Source: Tomitella biformata AHU 1821
GTDB lineage: Bacteria; Actinomycetota; Actinomycetes; Mycobacteriales; Mycobacteriaceae
Direction of reading: 5' to 3'
Assembly (NCBI RefSeq): GCF_000524475.1
Contig: NZ_BAVQ01000003.1
Span: forward strand, 310,001-374,000
Length of the DNA stretch: 64,000 nucleotides
This document shows, piece after piece, positions 1 through 9,523 of the stretch (position 1 is its first letter; each line of letters starts with the position of its first letter). Under the pieces are notes generated by a model. It worked only from the letters and a program-made list of their open reading frames with translations. It did not search any database and was not told where the DNA came from. The position numbers and the translations under genes are program-made.

Positions 1-1
1 G

Positions 2-409
2 GTGCACGGCTCAGTCACCGCGACCGCACCCACCGAGAGCCGTGCTCGACGCGTCGAGTACTCCCCCGATCTCGACGGAAAGGCGGACCCCGGCGAGGTC
101 GTGTGGTCCTGGGTGCAATTCGAGGACGACCCCAGCCAGGGCAAGGACCGGCCGGTGCTCGTCGTCGGCCGCGAGGGCCCCCACCTGCTGGGGCTGATGC
201 TCTCGAGCCAGGCCCGACGCGATGGCGAACAGGGCTGGCACGCCCTGGGCTCTGGCCCGTGGGACGCCGCGGGCCGGCCCAGTTGGCTGCGGTTCGACCG
301 TGTCCTGGACGTGCCCGAGACCGGCATTCGGCGCGAGGGCGCGGTGCTCGACCCCACCCGCTTCGACCGCGTCGCGGTAGTGCTGCGGGCGGATTACGGG
401 TGGGCCTGA
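2..409 (+). CDS. PemK/MazF-family toxin-like protein (5' end may be cut by window edge)
   Basis: The 135-residue frame opens with a GTG at the second base of the window, so the true start may lie upstream. The middle segment (GEVVWSWVQFEDD, then KDRPVLVVGR) resembles the first strands of the PemK/MazF fold, where a Gly-Asp/Glu-Val-Val-Trp entry and an RPVLVV strand are typical; these proteins are usually ribosome-independent mRNA interferases. The C-terminal part (LRFDRVLDVPE ... LDPTRFDRV) fits the late strands of that fold. No antitoxin is visible, but it would normally lie upstream, outside the window. A solitary PemK-like gene beside rpsT is, from memory, common in Mycobacteriales, so it may be a domesticated housekeeping member rather than an active toxin. 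Family call moderately sure, function uncertain. Confidence 0.65.
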   Translation: MHGSVTATAPTESRARRVEYSPDLDGKADPGEVVWSWVQFEDDPSQGKDRPVLVVGREGPHLLGLMLSSQARRDGEQGWHALGSGPWDAAGRPSWLRFDRVLDVPETGIRREGAVLDPTRFDRVAVVLRADYGWA

Positions 410-431
410 GCCCTCGTCCGCCGGCCGCGGT

Positions 432-461
432 TTGGGGATAGTCGACAGCGGCTGGTATTCT
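432..461 (+). promoter_or_regulatory. Putative sigma-70-type promoter of rpsT
   Basis: TTGGGG at 432-437 and TATTCT at 456-461 are separated by 18 bases and lie about 100 bases before the rpsT start codon. This matches the group 1 sigma layout (TTGACA-like, TAnnnT) reasonably well. It is a visual match only. Confidence 0.4.
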
Positions 462-561
462 CGTACTTTGGCGCTGTCACTTGGACCCTCAATGGGTTCG
501 GTGATGCCCGTCGACAGACGTCAGAGTAGTTTCCGGTAAGCCAAGACAGAGGTATTTACGC

Positions 562-828
562 GTGGCCAACATCAAGTCCCAGGTGAAGCGCAACCGCACC
601 AACGAGCTCGCACGAGTTCGCAACCAGTCGGTGCGGTCGTCCCTGCGCACCGCCATCCGCAAGTTCCGCGGCGCAGTGGAGGCCGGCGACAAGACCGTCG
701 CCACCGAGCTGCTCGTGTCGACCAGCCGTGAGCTGGACAAGGCTGTTGCCAAGGGCGTTGTCCACCGCAACCAGGCCGCCAACAAGAAGTCCTCGATGGC
801 AAAGGCCGCTAACAGCCTGAACGCCTGA
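562..828 (+). CDS. rpsT: 30S ribosomal protein S20
   Basis: This 88-residue basic protein begins [15 protein letters not shown] and has the usual S20 length and Lys/Arg/Ala-rich helical composition. S20 binds 16S rRNA early in small-subunit assembly and helps stabilise the 5' domain. The start is a GTG at 562. The gene is transcribed alone, divergent in sense from the long minus-strand chain that ends with holA, and is closed by a strong hairpin 39 bases after the stop. The rpsT-holA neighbourhood is the standard mycobacterial arrangement. Identification is secure. Confidence 0.97.
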   Translation: MANIKSQVKRNRTNELARVRNQSVRSSLRTAIRKFRGAVEAGDKTVATELLVSTSRELDKAVAKGVVHRNQAANKKSSMAKAANSLNA

Positions 829-866
829 TCGCCAACTGTCGACGGACAGGCGACCACAGATCTTCA

Positions 867-900
867 CAGGAACCGCCCGGATCACTCCGGGCGGTTCCTG
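867..900 (+). terminator. Hairpin terminator after rpsT
   Basis: Fourteen-base arms (867-880 and 887-900, CAGGAACCGCCCGG and its complement) pair perfectly around a six-base loop. Only a weak T-containing tail (CTTTGCTG) follows, as is common in actinobacteria. It could also stop readthrough from the minus-strand holA. Confidence 0.8.
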
Positions 901-978
901 CTTTGCTGTCCACATGTGGGCGAAAGGCGTTCCGCCACTTCCCTATCCGCTTGTCGCGGTCGGTGGGCAAAGCGCGGC

Positions 979-1953
979 TTAGCGGCGCCCCTGCAGGTTC
1001 GCGACCGCGCCGACCGCCCGCTCCAGCGCGTACTCGGGGTCCGCAGCCATGCCCTTCACCTCACCATTGAGCCGGGCCACCACCTGCAGCGCGGCGCCGA
1101 TCGACTCGGGGGCCCAGCCCCGGAGCTCGTTCTGCGCCTTCTTGATCTTCCACGGCGGCAGGCCCAGGGGACCCGCGAGCTTGAACGGGTCACCGCGCCC
1201 GGCCGAGCCGACGCGGGCGATCGTGTGCACGGCGTCGGCGAGCGCATCGGCGAGCAGCACGTGCGCGGTGCCGCTGAGCATCGCCCAGCGCAACGACTCG
1301 AGCGCGCCCGCACGGTCCCCTGCCACGGCCTTGTCCGCCACCTCGAACCCGGTGACCTCCGCCTTGCCGGCGTAATATCGGCGCACCGCGGCCTCGTCGA
1401 GGCGTCCGTCCGTGTCCGCGACTAACTGTGAGCTGGCCGCGGCCAGCTCACGCAGGTCCGAGCCCACCGAGTCGAGCACCGCCTGGACCACCTCTGGGGA
1501 GACCCGCACCCCGGCCGCCTTGAACTCGGCTCGTACGAAGGTGCCCAGAGCGTTGGACTTGATCTTGGCGCACGGGTGGACGCGCGCGCCCAGCTTCTCC
1601 AACGCCGACACCATGGCCTTGGTGCGGCCGCCGCCTGTGTGCAGGACAACGAGGACGATGCCGTCCGGCAGGTCGCCAGCCGTCGAAAGCACCAGTGCCG
1701 CAGGGTCTTTACCTGCCTCGGCCGCAGCCTCGAAGACCACCACCCGGTCCTCGGAGAACAGCGAGGGGCTCAGCAACTCCGCCATTTCCGGCACCGCGAT
1801 ATCGCCGGCGCGCATGCGGTTCACCGACACATCCTCGGCGGAAGGCGCACCGGCGCGGGTGTGCGCGATGATCTGCGCCACGGCACGCTCGATGAGCAGT
1901 TCCTCTTCCCCCAGAACGAGGTGCAATCGGTCCTGACTCCCGGTGTCGTTCAC
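979..1953 (-). CDS. holA: DNA polymerase III subunit delta
   Basis: The 324-residue protein has the HolA layout: an N-terminal AAA+-like domain beginning LHLVLGEEELLIERAV, a middle region with LVVLHTGGGRTKAMVSALEKLGA, and a C-terminal collar domain with GLPPWKIKKAQNEL. Delta is the clamp-loader wrench that opens the beta sliding clamp. Like other delta subunits it has no Walker A motif. I chose the GTG at 1951-1953 because residues before it are unlike the family; the open frame continues upstream but antisense-like. It is the last gene of the minus-strand chain, 65 bases after comEC, as in M. tuberculosis Rv2413c. Length fits the family (about 320). Confidence 0.93.
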   Translation of the reverse strand: MNDTGSQDRLHLVLGEEELLIERAVAQIIAHTRAGAPSAEDVSVNRMRAGDIAVPEMAELLSPSLFSEDRVVVFEAAAEAGKDPAALVLSTAGDLPDGIVLVVLHTGGGRTKAMVSALEKLGARVHPCAKIKSNALGTFVRAEFKAAGVRVSPEVVQAVLDSVGSDLRELAAASSQLVADTDGRLDEAAVRRYYAGKAEVTGFEVADKAVAGDRAGALESLRWAMLSGTAHVLLADALADAVHTIARVGSAGRGDPFKLAGPLGLPPWKIKKAQNELRGWAPESIGAALQVVARLNGEVKGMAADPEYALERAVGAVANLQGRR

Positions 1954-2018
1954 CCCGCCATGGTCCCACGAGCCCCTGACAATCTGGGCATCGGCGCCGA
2001 CCGCCACCGGTGGCCCAC

Positions 2019-3575
2019 TCACACCCAATGCGTGGGCACCCAGACCGCCCCGAACGCCAGCACCGCACCCACGACCATCCAGCGGGCCCGGGCGCTGGCC
2101 AGCCACGCCGTCGCCACCAGCCCCGCGCCGATCAGCAGCGTTGCGCCAAGCCAGCCGTCTGGCACTGCGATCCGCGCCCCGGGCAGACCCGCGCACCAGC
2201 GCGCCGTCCCCAGCAGCCACCACACCGCCGGCCCCGCGAGTCGGATCATCACCTCCGCGGCGAGGGGCCACACCAGGCCCACCGTGCTGGCCAACGCCCC
2301 CAGGATCGTTGCCGGCACCACCGCGGGGGTGGCCAGCACGTTCGCCAGGACCGCGACGAGGCTCACCTGCCCGGAGATGGCGGCGACCACGGGGATCGAC
2401 ACCAGATGCGCCGCCGCCGCCACTGCGAGGACCTCCGCCAACCCACGCGGGCAGCCCCATAACTTGAGACGGTCCGACCAGGTCGGCGCGATCATCACCA
2501 GGGCCGCGGTGGCGAACACCGACAGCGCGAACCCCGCGTCCACGGCCAGCGCCGGGCTGACGGCCAACAGCACCAGCACCGCAGCGGCCAACGCGGGCAT
2601 CGCCTGCCTGCGGCGGCCCGTCACGAGGGCCACCAGCGCGATCAGACCCATCACCGCGGCCCGCAGGACGCTGGGCGAAGGCCGGACCACGATGACAAAG
2701 CCGACAAGCGCCACCGCGGTGAGGACTGCCGCCGGCCGCGGTCCCAGTGGCCGCACCACCAGGAGCACCGCTCCGCAGACCAGCGCGAAGTTGCTGCCGG
2801 AGACCGCGGTCAGGTGTGTCAGTCCGGCTGCCTTGAAGTCGTCCCGAATCGGCTCCGGCAACGCGGAGACGTCGCCCAGCACCAGCCCTGGCAACAGCCC
2901 GGCACCGTCATGATCGAGCACGTCTGCGCTCAACCTTGCGAACTGGGCCCGGACGCTGCCCGCCCCCCGCTGCAGCCGAGACGGCTCACTCACCTCCTCC
3001 GGCGGCTTGTCCGCCCGGATGGTCGCCACGCTCAGGTCCGCGCGCAGTGGCGCGTCGAAGCGGCCCAGGAAACCCACGCGCTGGCCGGGCAGCAGGTCCG
3101 CCCAGCCCTCGACCGGGGCGAAGACGAGCACCGAGCCTGTCGTCGGAGTCTCGGCCCCGCGGCGGCGGACGGACTCCAGATCACCGCGGACCAGGACTAT
3201 CCCGCGCCCATCGAAGCCCGCCGCGGCCAGCGGGCGGGGGTCGTCGACGATGGTCAGCACGCCGCGGCTGCGAGTGCCAGCCAGGTCCCGGGCCACCGTG
3301 TCCGCCGCGCCCACCCGCAGCGCGGTGGCGAACGCGAAACCGGTGCAGCACAGCAGGACGGCGGCGATGAGCAGAAATAGCGTGCGCCGATCCGGCCGGC
3401 CCATTCGAGCGGCCAGCAGCGCTGCCACCACGCCCACGGTGCCCAGCACCGCCAGCGCCGCCGCGCACACCGTGCCGACCATGATGCCCAGGGCCACCAC
3501 CAGCCAGCTCCCGGCAGCGGTGACGGCCAGGCGCACATCTAGCGGCCGGTGGATCTCGGCCGCGGCCAAGCTCAC
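2019..3575 (-). CDS. comEC: ComEC/Rec2-family membrane protein (DNA channel type)
   Basis: This 518-residue polytopic protein has two N-terminal hydrophobic segments (about 17-55 and 66-84), an extracytoplasmic OB-like domain (about 95-190), and then the ComEC permease core. The signature GLTHLTAVSGSN (about 251-262) and the preceding LLPGLVLGD (227-235) are diagnostic. ComEC forms the inner-membrane channel for single-stranded DNA uptake in competent bacteria. The C-terminal metallo-beta-lactamase-like domain of full ComEC (700-800 residues) is absent; the protein ends after its last membrane helix. The same short form occurs, from memory, in mycobacteria (Rv2414c, about 514 residues), so this is not a local truncation. 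Its GTG start overlaps the comEA stop by four bases (GTGA). Confidence 0.88.
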   Translation of the reverse strand: MSLAAAEIHRPLDVRLAVTAAGSWLVVALGIMVGTVCAAALAVLGTVGVVAALLAARMGRPDRRTLFLLIAAVLLCCTGFAFATALRVGAADTVARDLAGTRSRGVLTIVDDPRPLAAAGFDGRGIVLVRGDLESVRRRGAETPTTGSVLVFAPVEGWADLLPGQRVGFLGRFDAPLRADLSVATIRADKPPEEVSEPSRLQRGAGSVRAQFARLSADVLDHDGAGLLPGLVLGDVSALPEPIRDDFKAAGLTHLTAVSGSNFALVCGAVLLVVRPLGPRPAAVLTAVALVGFVIVVRPSPSVLRAAVMGLIALVALVTGRRRQAMPALAAAVLVLLAVSPALAVDAGFALSVFATAALVMIAPTWSDRLKLWGCPRGLAEVLAVAAAAHLVSIPVVAAISGQVSLVAVLANVLATPAVVPATILGALASTVGLVWPLAAEVMIRLAGPAVWWLLGTARWCAGLPGARIAVPDGWLGATLLIGAGLVATAWLASARARWMVVGAVLAFGAVWVPTHWV

Positions 3576-4558
3576 AAGGTCACCAGCTCCCGCAGCGAGG
3601 CGAGCCGGGCCGGTCCGATTCCCCGGACGTCGGCAAGCTCGTCAACGGAGGTGAACCGGCCGTTGGCGGACCGCCAGTCCACGATGGATTGCGCGGTCAC
3701 CGGACCCACTCCGGGCAAGGTCTCCAGCTCGCCCACCGTCGCGGTGTTGAGGTTGACCACGCCGCCGGCCGGGATGGCCCCGGTGCTCGCCCCCGGCGCG
3801 GCGGAGCCGCCGGCCCCGGAGAGGGTGGCGCTGCCCAACTGGGGCGGTCCGCCATCGGTCGACGCGATCCCGACCAGGACTTGGTCGCCGTCCGCGAGCC
3901 GCTGCGCCAGGTTCAGACTGTGCAGGTCGGCGCCGTCCAAGGCTCCGCCCGCGGCCTCGATGGCGTCCGCCACCCGCGCGCCGGTGTCCAGCCGCACCAG
4001 CCCGCTCATCCCGACGAGGCCCTGCACACTGACGACGATCTCCTCCGGCACCGCCGCCGGGCCGCTGATCTCCCCTGGCTCCCCCGGCTCGCCCAGGTCG
4101 GTGGTCAGTCCGGTGGCGACCGGCTGGGGCACTTCTGGCAGTTCCGGCACCGGCACCGAGGCGGGCTGGTCGCGGGCGACGCCGACGCCCGCGATCGCTG
4201 CGACCACCAGTCCCAGGAGTGCCAGCACCACCAGCCCCCGGCCGCCGATGGCGAAGCGCGCGCCGCGCCAGCGCGCCGGCGCCCAGGCCGCCCAGCGCGA
4301 CGGCAGGTCCGGCGCTGGCTCGACTGCGGCCAACTCCACCGATGGCGGGGCCAGTCGCGGCGATCGGGCTGCCCCAAGCCAGGCGGGTGTCGCGGGGCTC
4401 CTCGGCACCGCCGCCTGCACCTCCGGGTCGACCGGCGTGGGGTCGCCGTCGGGCAAGGCCGGCTCGCCACTCGGGTCCGCTGGCCCGGCCTCTGCGGACA
4501 TAGCCGCGAGCCGGGAGCGGGATCGTTGCGAGGAAGTGGTGGGCCGCATGGTCGTCAC
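3572..4558 (-). CDS. comEA: ComEA-family SLBB and helix-hairpin-helix DNA-binding protein
   Basis: The 328-residue protein has a cytoplasmic Pro/Ala-rich N-terminus (1-100), one membrane helix (about 108-127), a Pro/Glu-rich linker, an SLBB domain (about 173-231) and a C-terminal paired helix-hairpin-helix domain (267-328) with VNLNTA, LPGVGP and VRGIGPARL. ComEA binds double-stranded DNA outside the membrane and hands it to ComEC. The first codon is GTG at 4558; an ATG three codons later and another at residue 20 are alternatives. It overlaps comEC by four bases, so the two are surely co-translated. No other competence genes lie in the window, and natural transformation is not established for most relatives. 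Confidence 0.9.
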   Translation of the reverse strand: MTTMRPTTSSQRSRSRLAAMSAEAGPADPSGEPALPDGDPTPVDPEVQAAVPRSPATPAWLGAARSPRLAPPSVELAAVEPAPDLPSRWAAWAPARWRGARFAIGGRGLVVLALLGLVVAAIAGVGVARDQPASVPVPELPEVPQPVATGLTTDLGEPGEPGEISGPAAVPEEIVVSVQGLVGMSGLVRLDTGARVADAIEAAGGALDGADLHSLNLAQRLADGDQVLVGIASTDGGPPQLGSATLSGAGGSAAPGASTGAIPAGGVVNLNTATVGELETLPGVGPVTAQSIVDWRSANGRFTSVDELADVRGIGPARLASLRELVTL

Positions 4559-4648
4559 GCTAGCGGCGGGCGGCCACCGGCCTCTCGAAAATTACGCCTA
4601 CGGCGGCACCCTGTGGAAACTCCCCCAGGGTGTGGATAACTCGCCGGC

Positions 4649-5518
4649 TCAGGCGGTTTCGCTGTCCTTTTTGTCAGTGCGGGTGAGCACCGAGACGCCC
4701 GCGGAGCCGGCACCCAGGTGCAGGCCCAGGACGGGTCCGAACTCGCCCCGGAACACCTGTGTGTCCGCACCGATTCTGTTGCGTATCTCCTGCTCAAGGA
4801 GGGTCGCGCGGTCGGGAGCATGCCAGTGCTGAACGGCTAGCTCGACGTCCTGCGGGTCGATGCCCTCCCCGATCTCGGCGACCACCAGGTCAACCAGCTT
4901 TGCCAACGCCTTGCTGGGGATCCGGGTCTTCTCCCGCAATTCCAGATTTCCCCCGCCGAGGCGCAGCAACGGCCGCATCGACAATGCCGTCGAGAGGAAG
5001 GCGGCGGCCGTGCCGATTCGCCCGCCCTTGCGCAAGCTCTCGACCCGGTGGATGTAAACCATGCTGAAGGCCCGCTCGCACGCCTCGAGGGCGCACTGGT
5101 AAACCTCGTCCAACTTCGCGCCGCCAGTGGCGAGCCGGGCGGCCGAGACCGCCGCGAGCCCGATGGCCATCCCGGCGGCGCCGGAGTCCACCACCCGCAC
5201 GTCAGGCCCTAGTGACTCTGCCGCCTGCCGGGCCGCGTCCCAGGTCCCCGACAGGTGCCGGGACATGTGCACGGCGACCACACCGTCGCCGCCGCTATCG
5301 GCGAGCGCCGCCGTGTAGGCCCGCTCCAGCTCTCCCGGCGAGGCGCCCGACGAGGTGAGGGTCTCACCCTTCGGCGCCTGCGCGGGGATCTCGTCGACGC
5401 CCTCGCGGAAGTCCTCCAGGCCCATCAGGATGTGCAGGGGGACGACGCGGATGTCGTGGGCTTGCGCCAACTCGGCGGACAGCCCAGCGGTGGAATCGGT
5501 CACAACGATGACGGTCAC
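4649..5518 (-). CDS. DegV family fatty-acid-binding protein
   Basis: The 289-residue protein starts [13 protein letters not shown], the classic DegV opening, and carries SSGASPGEL and [12 protein letters not shown], the loops that hold the ligand carboxylate. DegV (FakB-type) proteins bind one long-chain fatty acid in a deep cavity; in Firmicutes they present it to the kinase FakA. No FakA lies nearby. M. tuberculosis Rv2417c occupies the same position. The GTG start shares four bases with the octT stop, so it is translationally coupled. A role in acyl supply for the adjacent octanoyltransferase is possible but is only inference. Confidence 0.9.
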   Translation of the reverse strand: MTVIVVTDSTAGLSAELAQAHDIRVVPLHILMGLEDFREGVDEIPAQAPKGETLTSSGASPGELERAYTAALADSGGDGVVAVHMSRHLSGTWDAARQAAESLGPDVRVVDSGAAGMAIGLAAVSAARLATGGAKLDEVYQCALEACERAFSMVYIHRVESLRKGGRIGTAAAFLSTALSMRPLLRLGGGNLELREKTRIPSKALAKLVDLVVAEIGEGIDPQDVELAVQHWHAPDRATLLEQEIRNRIGADTQVFRGEFGPVLGLHLGAGSAGVSVLTRTDKKDSETA

Positions 5519-6288
5519 GAGTCCACCGTATGTGCTGCGCCCAGGCCCCCCGCCGCCGCCGTCGAAGTTGACAGCGCATCCAGCACCGCCGTGGCCACCG
5601 CCTCATGCCCCTCGAAGCCCCAGTGGATGCCGTCGGGATTGCCGCGACCTGCGAGCACGTGGTCGCCGACGGCCGCCCCGAGGTCCACCAGCGGCACATT
5701 CTTCTCCGTCGCCCAGCCGGTCAGCGCCCGAACCGTCGCGGGACGGCCCTTGTGCACGCGGCCGTACGCGTCGCAGATGTGCACCGATGGCAGCGTCGCC
5801 AGCACAGGCAACTCCGGCCGCAGATGCTCGAGCGCCTCCCGGCACTTCTCCAGGTACTCCGCGCTCAGGTGCGGCGGCAGTGCGAGGGGCCAGCCCAGCG
5901 GGGCCAGCCGGGGCTGCAGCCAGGAATACGCGTCGCGCACGGCGCGCCGCGCACTCTCGGGCCGCACGTAGCGGATCTGTTCGCGCAGTGCGGTCGGCAG
6001 CGGCGAGGGCAGGGAGTCCATGCCACTCACGCCGAACACCACCGCGCCCGCCTTGGGCACCGCGGCCCACACGCGGGGGTCCTGGGTCAGCGCCCACCAG
6101 GCATCACGCGAGGTCCACCCGATACGGGCGATCAACTCCACGCGCCAGCCCAGCTTGGCCGCCACGATGTTGGGCCAGATCTGCGGATGGTCCGCGGACA
6201 GTCCGCCCTTGGGCCCGAAGTAGGAGAGAGAGTCCGCGATGACGAGCAGCACGGGCCGGTCGTCGCCGGAATCATGGTTAGAGGACAT
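5515..6288 (-). CDS. octT: Diglucosylglycerate octanoyltransferase (SGNH fold)
   Basis: The 257-residue protein has an SGNH-hydrolase-like fold: VIADSLSY near the N-terminus (16-23) supplies the nucleophile block and DGIHW (219-223) supplies the Asp/His pair. Its position directly downstream of gpgP, between gpgP and degV, matches Rv2418c, characterised as OctT, which octanoylates diglucosylglycerate early in methylglucose lipopolysaccharide (MGLP) synthesis. MGLPs are cytoplasmic polysaccharides that modulate fatty-acid synthesis in Mycobacteriales. The ATG lies inside the end of gpgP (11-base overlap). The specific function rests on synteny and family; without them it would be called a GDSL/SGNH hydrolase. 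Confidence 0.8.
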   Translation of the reverse strand: MSSNHDSGDDRPVLLVIADSLSYFGPKGGLSADHPQIWPNIVAAKLGWRVELIARIGWTSRDAWWALTQDPRVWAAVPKAGAVVFGVSGMDSLPSPLPTALREQIRYVRPESARRAVRDAYSWLQPRLAPLGWPLALPPHLSAEYLEKCREALEHLRPELPVLATLPSVHICDAYGRVHKGRPATVRALTGWATEKNVPLVDLGAAVGDHVLAGRGNPDGIHWGFEGHEAVATAVLDALSTSTAAAGGLGAAHTVDS

Positions 6289-6922
6289 CGTCCACCCCGG
6301 GTGCGGCGGCGTTCCACACGTCGAGACGCCAGTGGTCGTAGTGCTGGCCGTGGTGGCTGCTCAGCTCCGCCCAACTGGTGTTGCCGATGCCGCCGATGGC
6401 GGGCCAGCGGTCCACCGGAAGATCCAGCAGCGCGGAGGTCAGCGCCGCGATGAGCCCCCCGTGCGCGATGAGGACGACGGGCCGGTCATCCCAATCTGGC
6501 AGCTCCGTCTCGAGTTCCCGCACCGTCGCCAGCGCGCGGGCCGCGACCTGCACCCGGCTCTCGCCGCCGGGCGGCGCCCAGTTCGCGTCGGCGCGCCAGA
6601 TCTTGCGGGCGCCGGGGTAGCCGGCGTCCACCTCTTGGTGGGTGTGGCCCTGCCAGTCGCCCAGATGGGTCTCGCGCAGGCGTGGGTCGGTACGCACAGC
6701 CATTCCGCAGGCCTGACCGATGGCCAGCGCGGTGTCATGCGCGCGGCGCAGGTCCGAGGACACCAGTAGCCGCGGCTTCATCGCCGCGACCACCTCGGCG
6801 ACGCGTCGGGCCTGGCTGCGGCCCAGCTCGGACAGCTCTGTGTCCAGTTGGCCCTGCATCCGGCTACCGGCGTTATGCTCGGTCTGGCCATGGCGCAGCA
6901 ACACCAGCCTGCGAGTTGTCAC
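6278..6922 (-). CDS. gpgP: Glucosyl-3-phosphoglycerate phosphatase (histidine phosphatase)
   Basis: The 214-residue protein carries the histidine-phosphatase signature [10 protein letters not shown] (8-17, phospho-His 11), the acid block LRETHLGDW (82-90) and the second catalytic His in LIAHGG (His154). Rv2419c in the same position dephosphorylates glucosyl-3-phosphoglycerate to glucosylglycerate, the second step of MGLP synthesis; it was once annotated as phosphoglycerate mutase. I chose the GTG at 6920-6922, which overlaps the rsfS stop as GTGA and places the RHG motif at the usual depth; a longer frame upstream has no family similarity. It is followed at once by octT, the next MGLP gene. 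Confidence 0.85.
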   Translation of the reverse strand: MTTRRLVLLRHGQTEHNAGSRMQGQLDTELSELGRSQARRVAEVVAAMKPRLLVSSDLRRAHDTALAIGQACGMAVRTDPRLRETHLGDWQGHTHQEVDAGYPGARKIWRADANWAPPGGESRVQVAARALATVRELETELPDWDDRPVVLIAHGGLIAALTSALLDLPVDRWPAIGGIGNTSWAELSSHHGQHYDHWRLDVWNAAAPGVDDVL

Positions 6923-7323
6923 AGAGCGGACTCCACCTGACCCGCGGCTTCTAGGCCCTCGATCTCGATGACGGGGCAGTCCTTCCACAGCCGCTCGAGC
7001 GCGTAGTACTCGCGCTCCTCGTCGTGCTGGATGTGCACGACGATGTCGATGTAGTCCAGCAGCGCCCAGCGGCCCTCGCGGACGCCCTCGCGCCGGGCGG
7101 GACGATGCCCCGCGTCACGGAGCTTGTCCTCAATGTTGTCGATGATCGCGCCGACCTGGCGCTCGTTCGAGGCGGAGGCGATCAGGAAGCAATCGGTGAT
7201 CACCAGATGATCGGAGACATCCAGGACGATAACGTCCGTCCCCTTCTTCTCCGCTGCGGCGAGCGCCGCGATCCGCGCCATCTCCCTGGCTACGTCGGAT
7301 GCTGTCACAGCTTCGTCTCCCAT
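6919..7323 (-). CDS. rsfS: Ribosome silencing factor RsfS
   Basis: The 134-residue protein is a clear RsfS/YbeB/iojap member, with GTDVIVLDVSDHLVITDCFLI (written as two blocks around residues 28-48) and the C-terminal GRWALLDYIDIVVHI block. RsfS binds ribosomal protein uL14 on the free large subunit and blocks subunit joining in starvation. The nadD-rsfS-gpgP order is standard in Mycobacteriales. It follows nadD by 40 bases and overlaps gpgP by four. The ATG at 7323 is used here; a GTG five codons later is an alternative. Confidence 0.95.
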   Translation of the reverse strand: MGDEAVTASDVAREMARIAALAAAEKKGTDVIVLDVSDHLVITDCFLIASASNERQVGAIIDNIEDKLRDAGHRPARREGVREGRWALLDYIDIVVHIQHDEEREYYALERLWKDCPVIEIEGLEAAGQVESAL

Positions 7324-7363
7324 GCGTTGTATTTCAAAAGTCGTTGGTCAGGCCGGATACGAG

Positions 7364-8047
7364 TCAGTGTGGGCTCGGGTCCGAGGTCCGTCTCGAGCCA
7401 TCCGGGCGCACCGCGTCCGCAGGTCGATAGAGATTCCGCTTGGCGATGTACTGCACCACGCCGTCCGGAACCAGGTACCACACGGGTCTGGCCTGCGCTG
7501 CCCGCTTGCGGCACTCCGTCGAGGATATCGCCAAGGCGGGGATCTCCACCACACTGACCGCGTCAGCGGGACGTCCCTGGAGCTTTTCCTCGAGCTGTTC
7601 CACGTCCAAGTCGTAGCCCGGGCGGGTGACGCCGACGAACTTCGCCAGGTCGAATAGCTCCTCCCAGCGCTGCCAGGTGAGGATTGAGGAGATCGCGTCG
7701 GCGCCGGTGATGAAGTACAGCTCTGCATCCTCGTGCTGTCGCCGCAGGTCACGGAGGGTGTCCGCCGTGTATGTGGTGCCGGGTCGGTCGATGTCGACGC
7801 GGCTGACGGAGAACTGTGGGTTCGACGCCGTCGCGATGACCGTCATCAGGTACCGGTCCTCGGGATGGCTAACCGCGCGGCCCGCCTTCTGCCACGGGTT
7901 TCCGGTGGGGACGAAGATCACCTCGTCGAGATCGAAAAGGTCGGCCACCTCGCTGGCCGCCACGAGGTGTCCATGGTGGATCGGATCGAAGGTGCCGCCC
8001 ATCACACCCAGTCGGCGCTTCCCGGTTTCGGCCGTTGCCTGTTGCAT
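7364..8047 (-). CDS. nadD: Nicotinate-nucleotide adenylyltransferase
   Basis: This 227-residue enzyme transfers AMP from ATP to nicotinate mononucleotide, the penultimate step of NAD synthesis. It shows the nucleotidyltransferase motif [12 protein letters not shown] (17-28), the substrate loop TGNPWQK (48-54), GADA (115-118) and ISSTECR (174-180), the late ATP-binding motif. Length fits the family (about 200-220) with a short extra C-terminal tail. It is 22 bases downstream of the vWA gene and 40 bases upstream of rsfS in the same minus-strand chain. Confidence 0.96.
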   Translation of the reverse strand: MQQATAETGKRRLGVMGGTFDPIHHGHLVAASEVADLFDLDEVIFVPTGNPWQKAGRAVSHPEDRYLMTVIATASNPQFSVSRVDIDRPGTTYTADTLRDLRRQHEDAELYFITGADAISSILTWQRWEELFDLAKFVGVTRPGYDLDVEQLEEKLQGRPADAVSVVEIPALAISSTECRKRAAQARPVWYLVPDGVVQYIAKRNLYRPADAVRPDGSRRTSDPSPH

Positions 8048-8069
8048 GAGAGTGGAGCTTACGGCCCAC

Positions 8070-9515
8070 TCAGATTGGCAGCAGCCGCGAGATCACCTCG
8101 GTGAGCTGCTCGGCGTTGCGGCACTCGTACATCGGCACGATCGTGCCGTAGGTCATCGCCGCCGAATCGCCGGTCCCCCACTGGGACGCGGGCTCGGGAT
8201 TGAGCCAATGCGACTGCCGGGCCGCGTCCCGCATCCGCTCGAGTGCGTCGGTGTTGACGGCGCGGTAGTTGTTGCGCCCATCGCCCAGGATCAGCAGGGA
8301 GCTGCGCCGGGTCAACGAGTGCGCGTACCGCTCCGCGAACACTCCGAGTGCGTGCCCATAGTCGGAGTGCCCGTCGTAGGTGATCAACTCGGCCTCGCGC
8401 ACCATCCGTGACATCGCGACGCCTAGATCCGCGCCGGCCGAGAAGAATTCCGTGACCTCGTCGGTGGAGTCGATGAACGCGAAGATCCGCACCCGCGAGA
8501 ACTGCTCGCGCAGCGCGTGCACCAGCTGGAGCGTGAAGTGGCTGAAGCCGGCGACCGAGCCGGACACGTCGCACAGCACCACGAGCTCTGGGCGGGCGGC
8601 GCGCGGCTTGCGCATCACCAGATCGATCGGCACGCCGCCGGTGCCCATGGACTTGCGCAGAGTGCGGCGCAGGTCGATCGCGCCCGAGCGGGACCGGCGC
8701 CGACGCGCGGCCAGCCTGGTCGCCAGGGCGCGGGCCAGCGGCACCATCGTCTTGCGCAGCTTCTGCAGGTCCGCGTCGGAGGCACGAAGGAAGTCGACCT
8801 GCTCCGCGATCTTCGGCACCCCGTAATTCGCGACGCGGTCGCGGCCGAGCCGCTCCGCGCTGCGGCGACGAGTCTCCCCGTCGACCATGCGGCGCAGCCG
8901 GCCAAGCCGTTCGATGGCCGTGCGCAGCGCCACCTCGTTCTCATGCACCGCACGGTGCTCATCCTCGTCCGATTTCGGGCCCAACATGCCGCTGAGCATC
9001 TTCTCGAGGATGTTGTCGCCGGACAGGCCCCGCAGCGCCTGGTAGGCGGAGAAGGACTCCCCCGACATCGACTCATAGCGCCCGAGCTGGTCGACCATCT
9101 CCGCGATGAGCTGCTCCAGCGCCTCGCGGCCCTCCGGGGTGTCATCCGACAACAGCTCCGCCAGCAAGGCCTCCAGTCCTTCGAGGTCCAGCTCGCCGTC
9201 CGGGGTCCGCGGCAGCTCCGCCTCCGGGCCTTCACCGTCCGCAGCCAGGCTGTGCCGGGCGCCGATCGCGGCCGGGAACCACAGGTCGAACAGCGCGTCG
9301 AAGGTGTCGCGGTGCACGGGCTTGCGCAGGAGCGCACTCGCCAGGCCCTCGCGCAGCACGTCGCGGTCGAGCAGGTCCAGGACCTCGAGCACCCGACCTG
9401 CATCCACGGTCTCCGAGGGGCCCACGGAGATGCCCTTGCCGCGCAAGGCTCCGATGAAGCCAACGAGATGGCCGGGGATGCCGTGGGGGGCGAGTGGTCC
9501 GGTGCTAGTGGTCAT
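8070..9515 (-). CDS. VWA domain-containing protein (CoxE-like)
   Basis: The 481-residue protein has a helical N-terminal half (about 1-270) and a C-terminal von Willebrand A domain whose metal-ion site begins LCDVSGSV (314-321), followed later by a Thr and Asp that would complete the MIDAS. The VWA-plus-MoxR pair is a recurrent two-gene module in which the AAA+ ATPase and the VWA protein act together as a metal-insertion or protein-remodelling chaperone; the client is unknown here. The upstream MoxR gene ends 8 bases before it. Rv2425c and Rv2426c hold the same positions. The family is sure; the role is not. Confidence 0.88.
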   Translation of the reverse strand: MTTSTGPLAPHGIPGHLVGFIGALRGKGISVGPSETVDAGRVLEVLDLLDRDVLREGLASALLRKPVHRDTFDALFDLWFPAAIGARHSLAADGEGPEAELPRTPDGELDLEGLEALLAELLSDDTPEGREALEQLIAEMVDQLGRYESMSGESFSAYQALRGLSGDNILEKMLSGMLGPKSDEDEHRAVHENEVALRTAIERLGRLRRMVDGETRRRSAERLGRDRVANYGVPKIAEQVDFLRASDADLQKLRKTMVPLARALATRLAARRRRSRSGAIDLRRTLRKSMGTGGVPIDLVMRKPRAARPELVVLCDVSGSVAGFSHFTLQLVHALREQFSRVRIFAFIDSTDEVTEFFSAGADLGVAMSRMVREAELITYDGHSDYGHALGVFAERYAHSLTRRSSLLILGDGRNNYRAVNTDALERMRDAARQSHWLNPEPASQWGTGDSAAMTYGTIVPMYECRNAEQLTEVISRLLPI

Positions 9516-9523
9516 CGCGGGCC

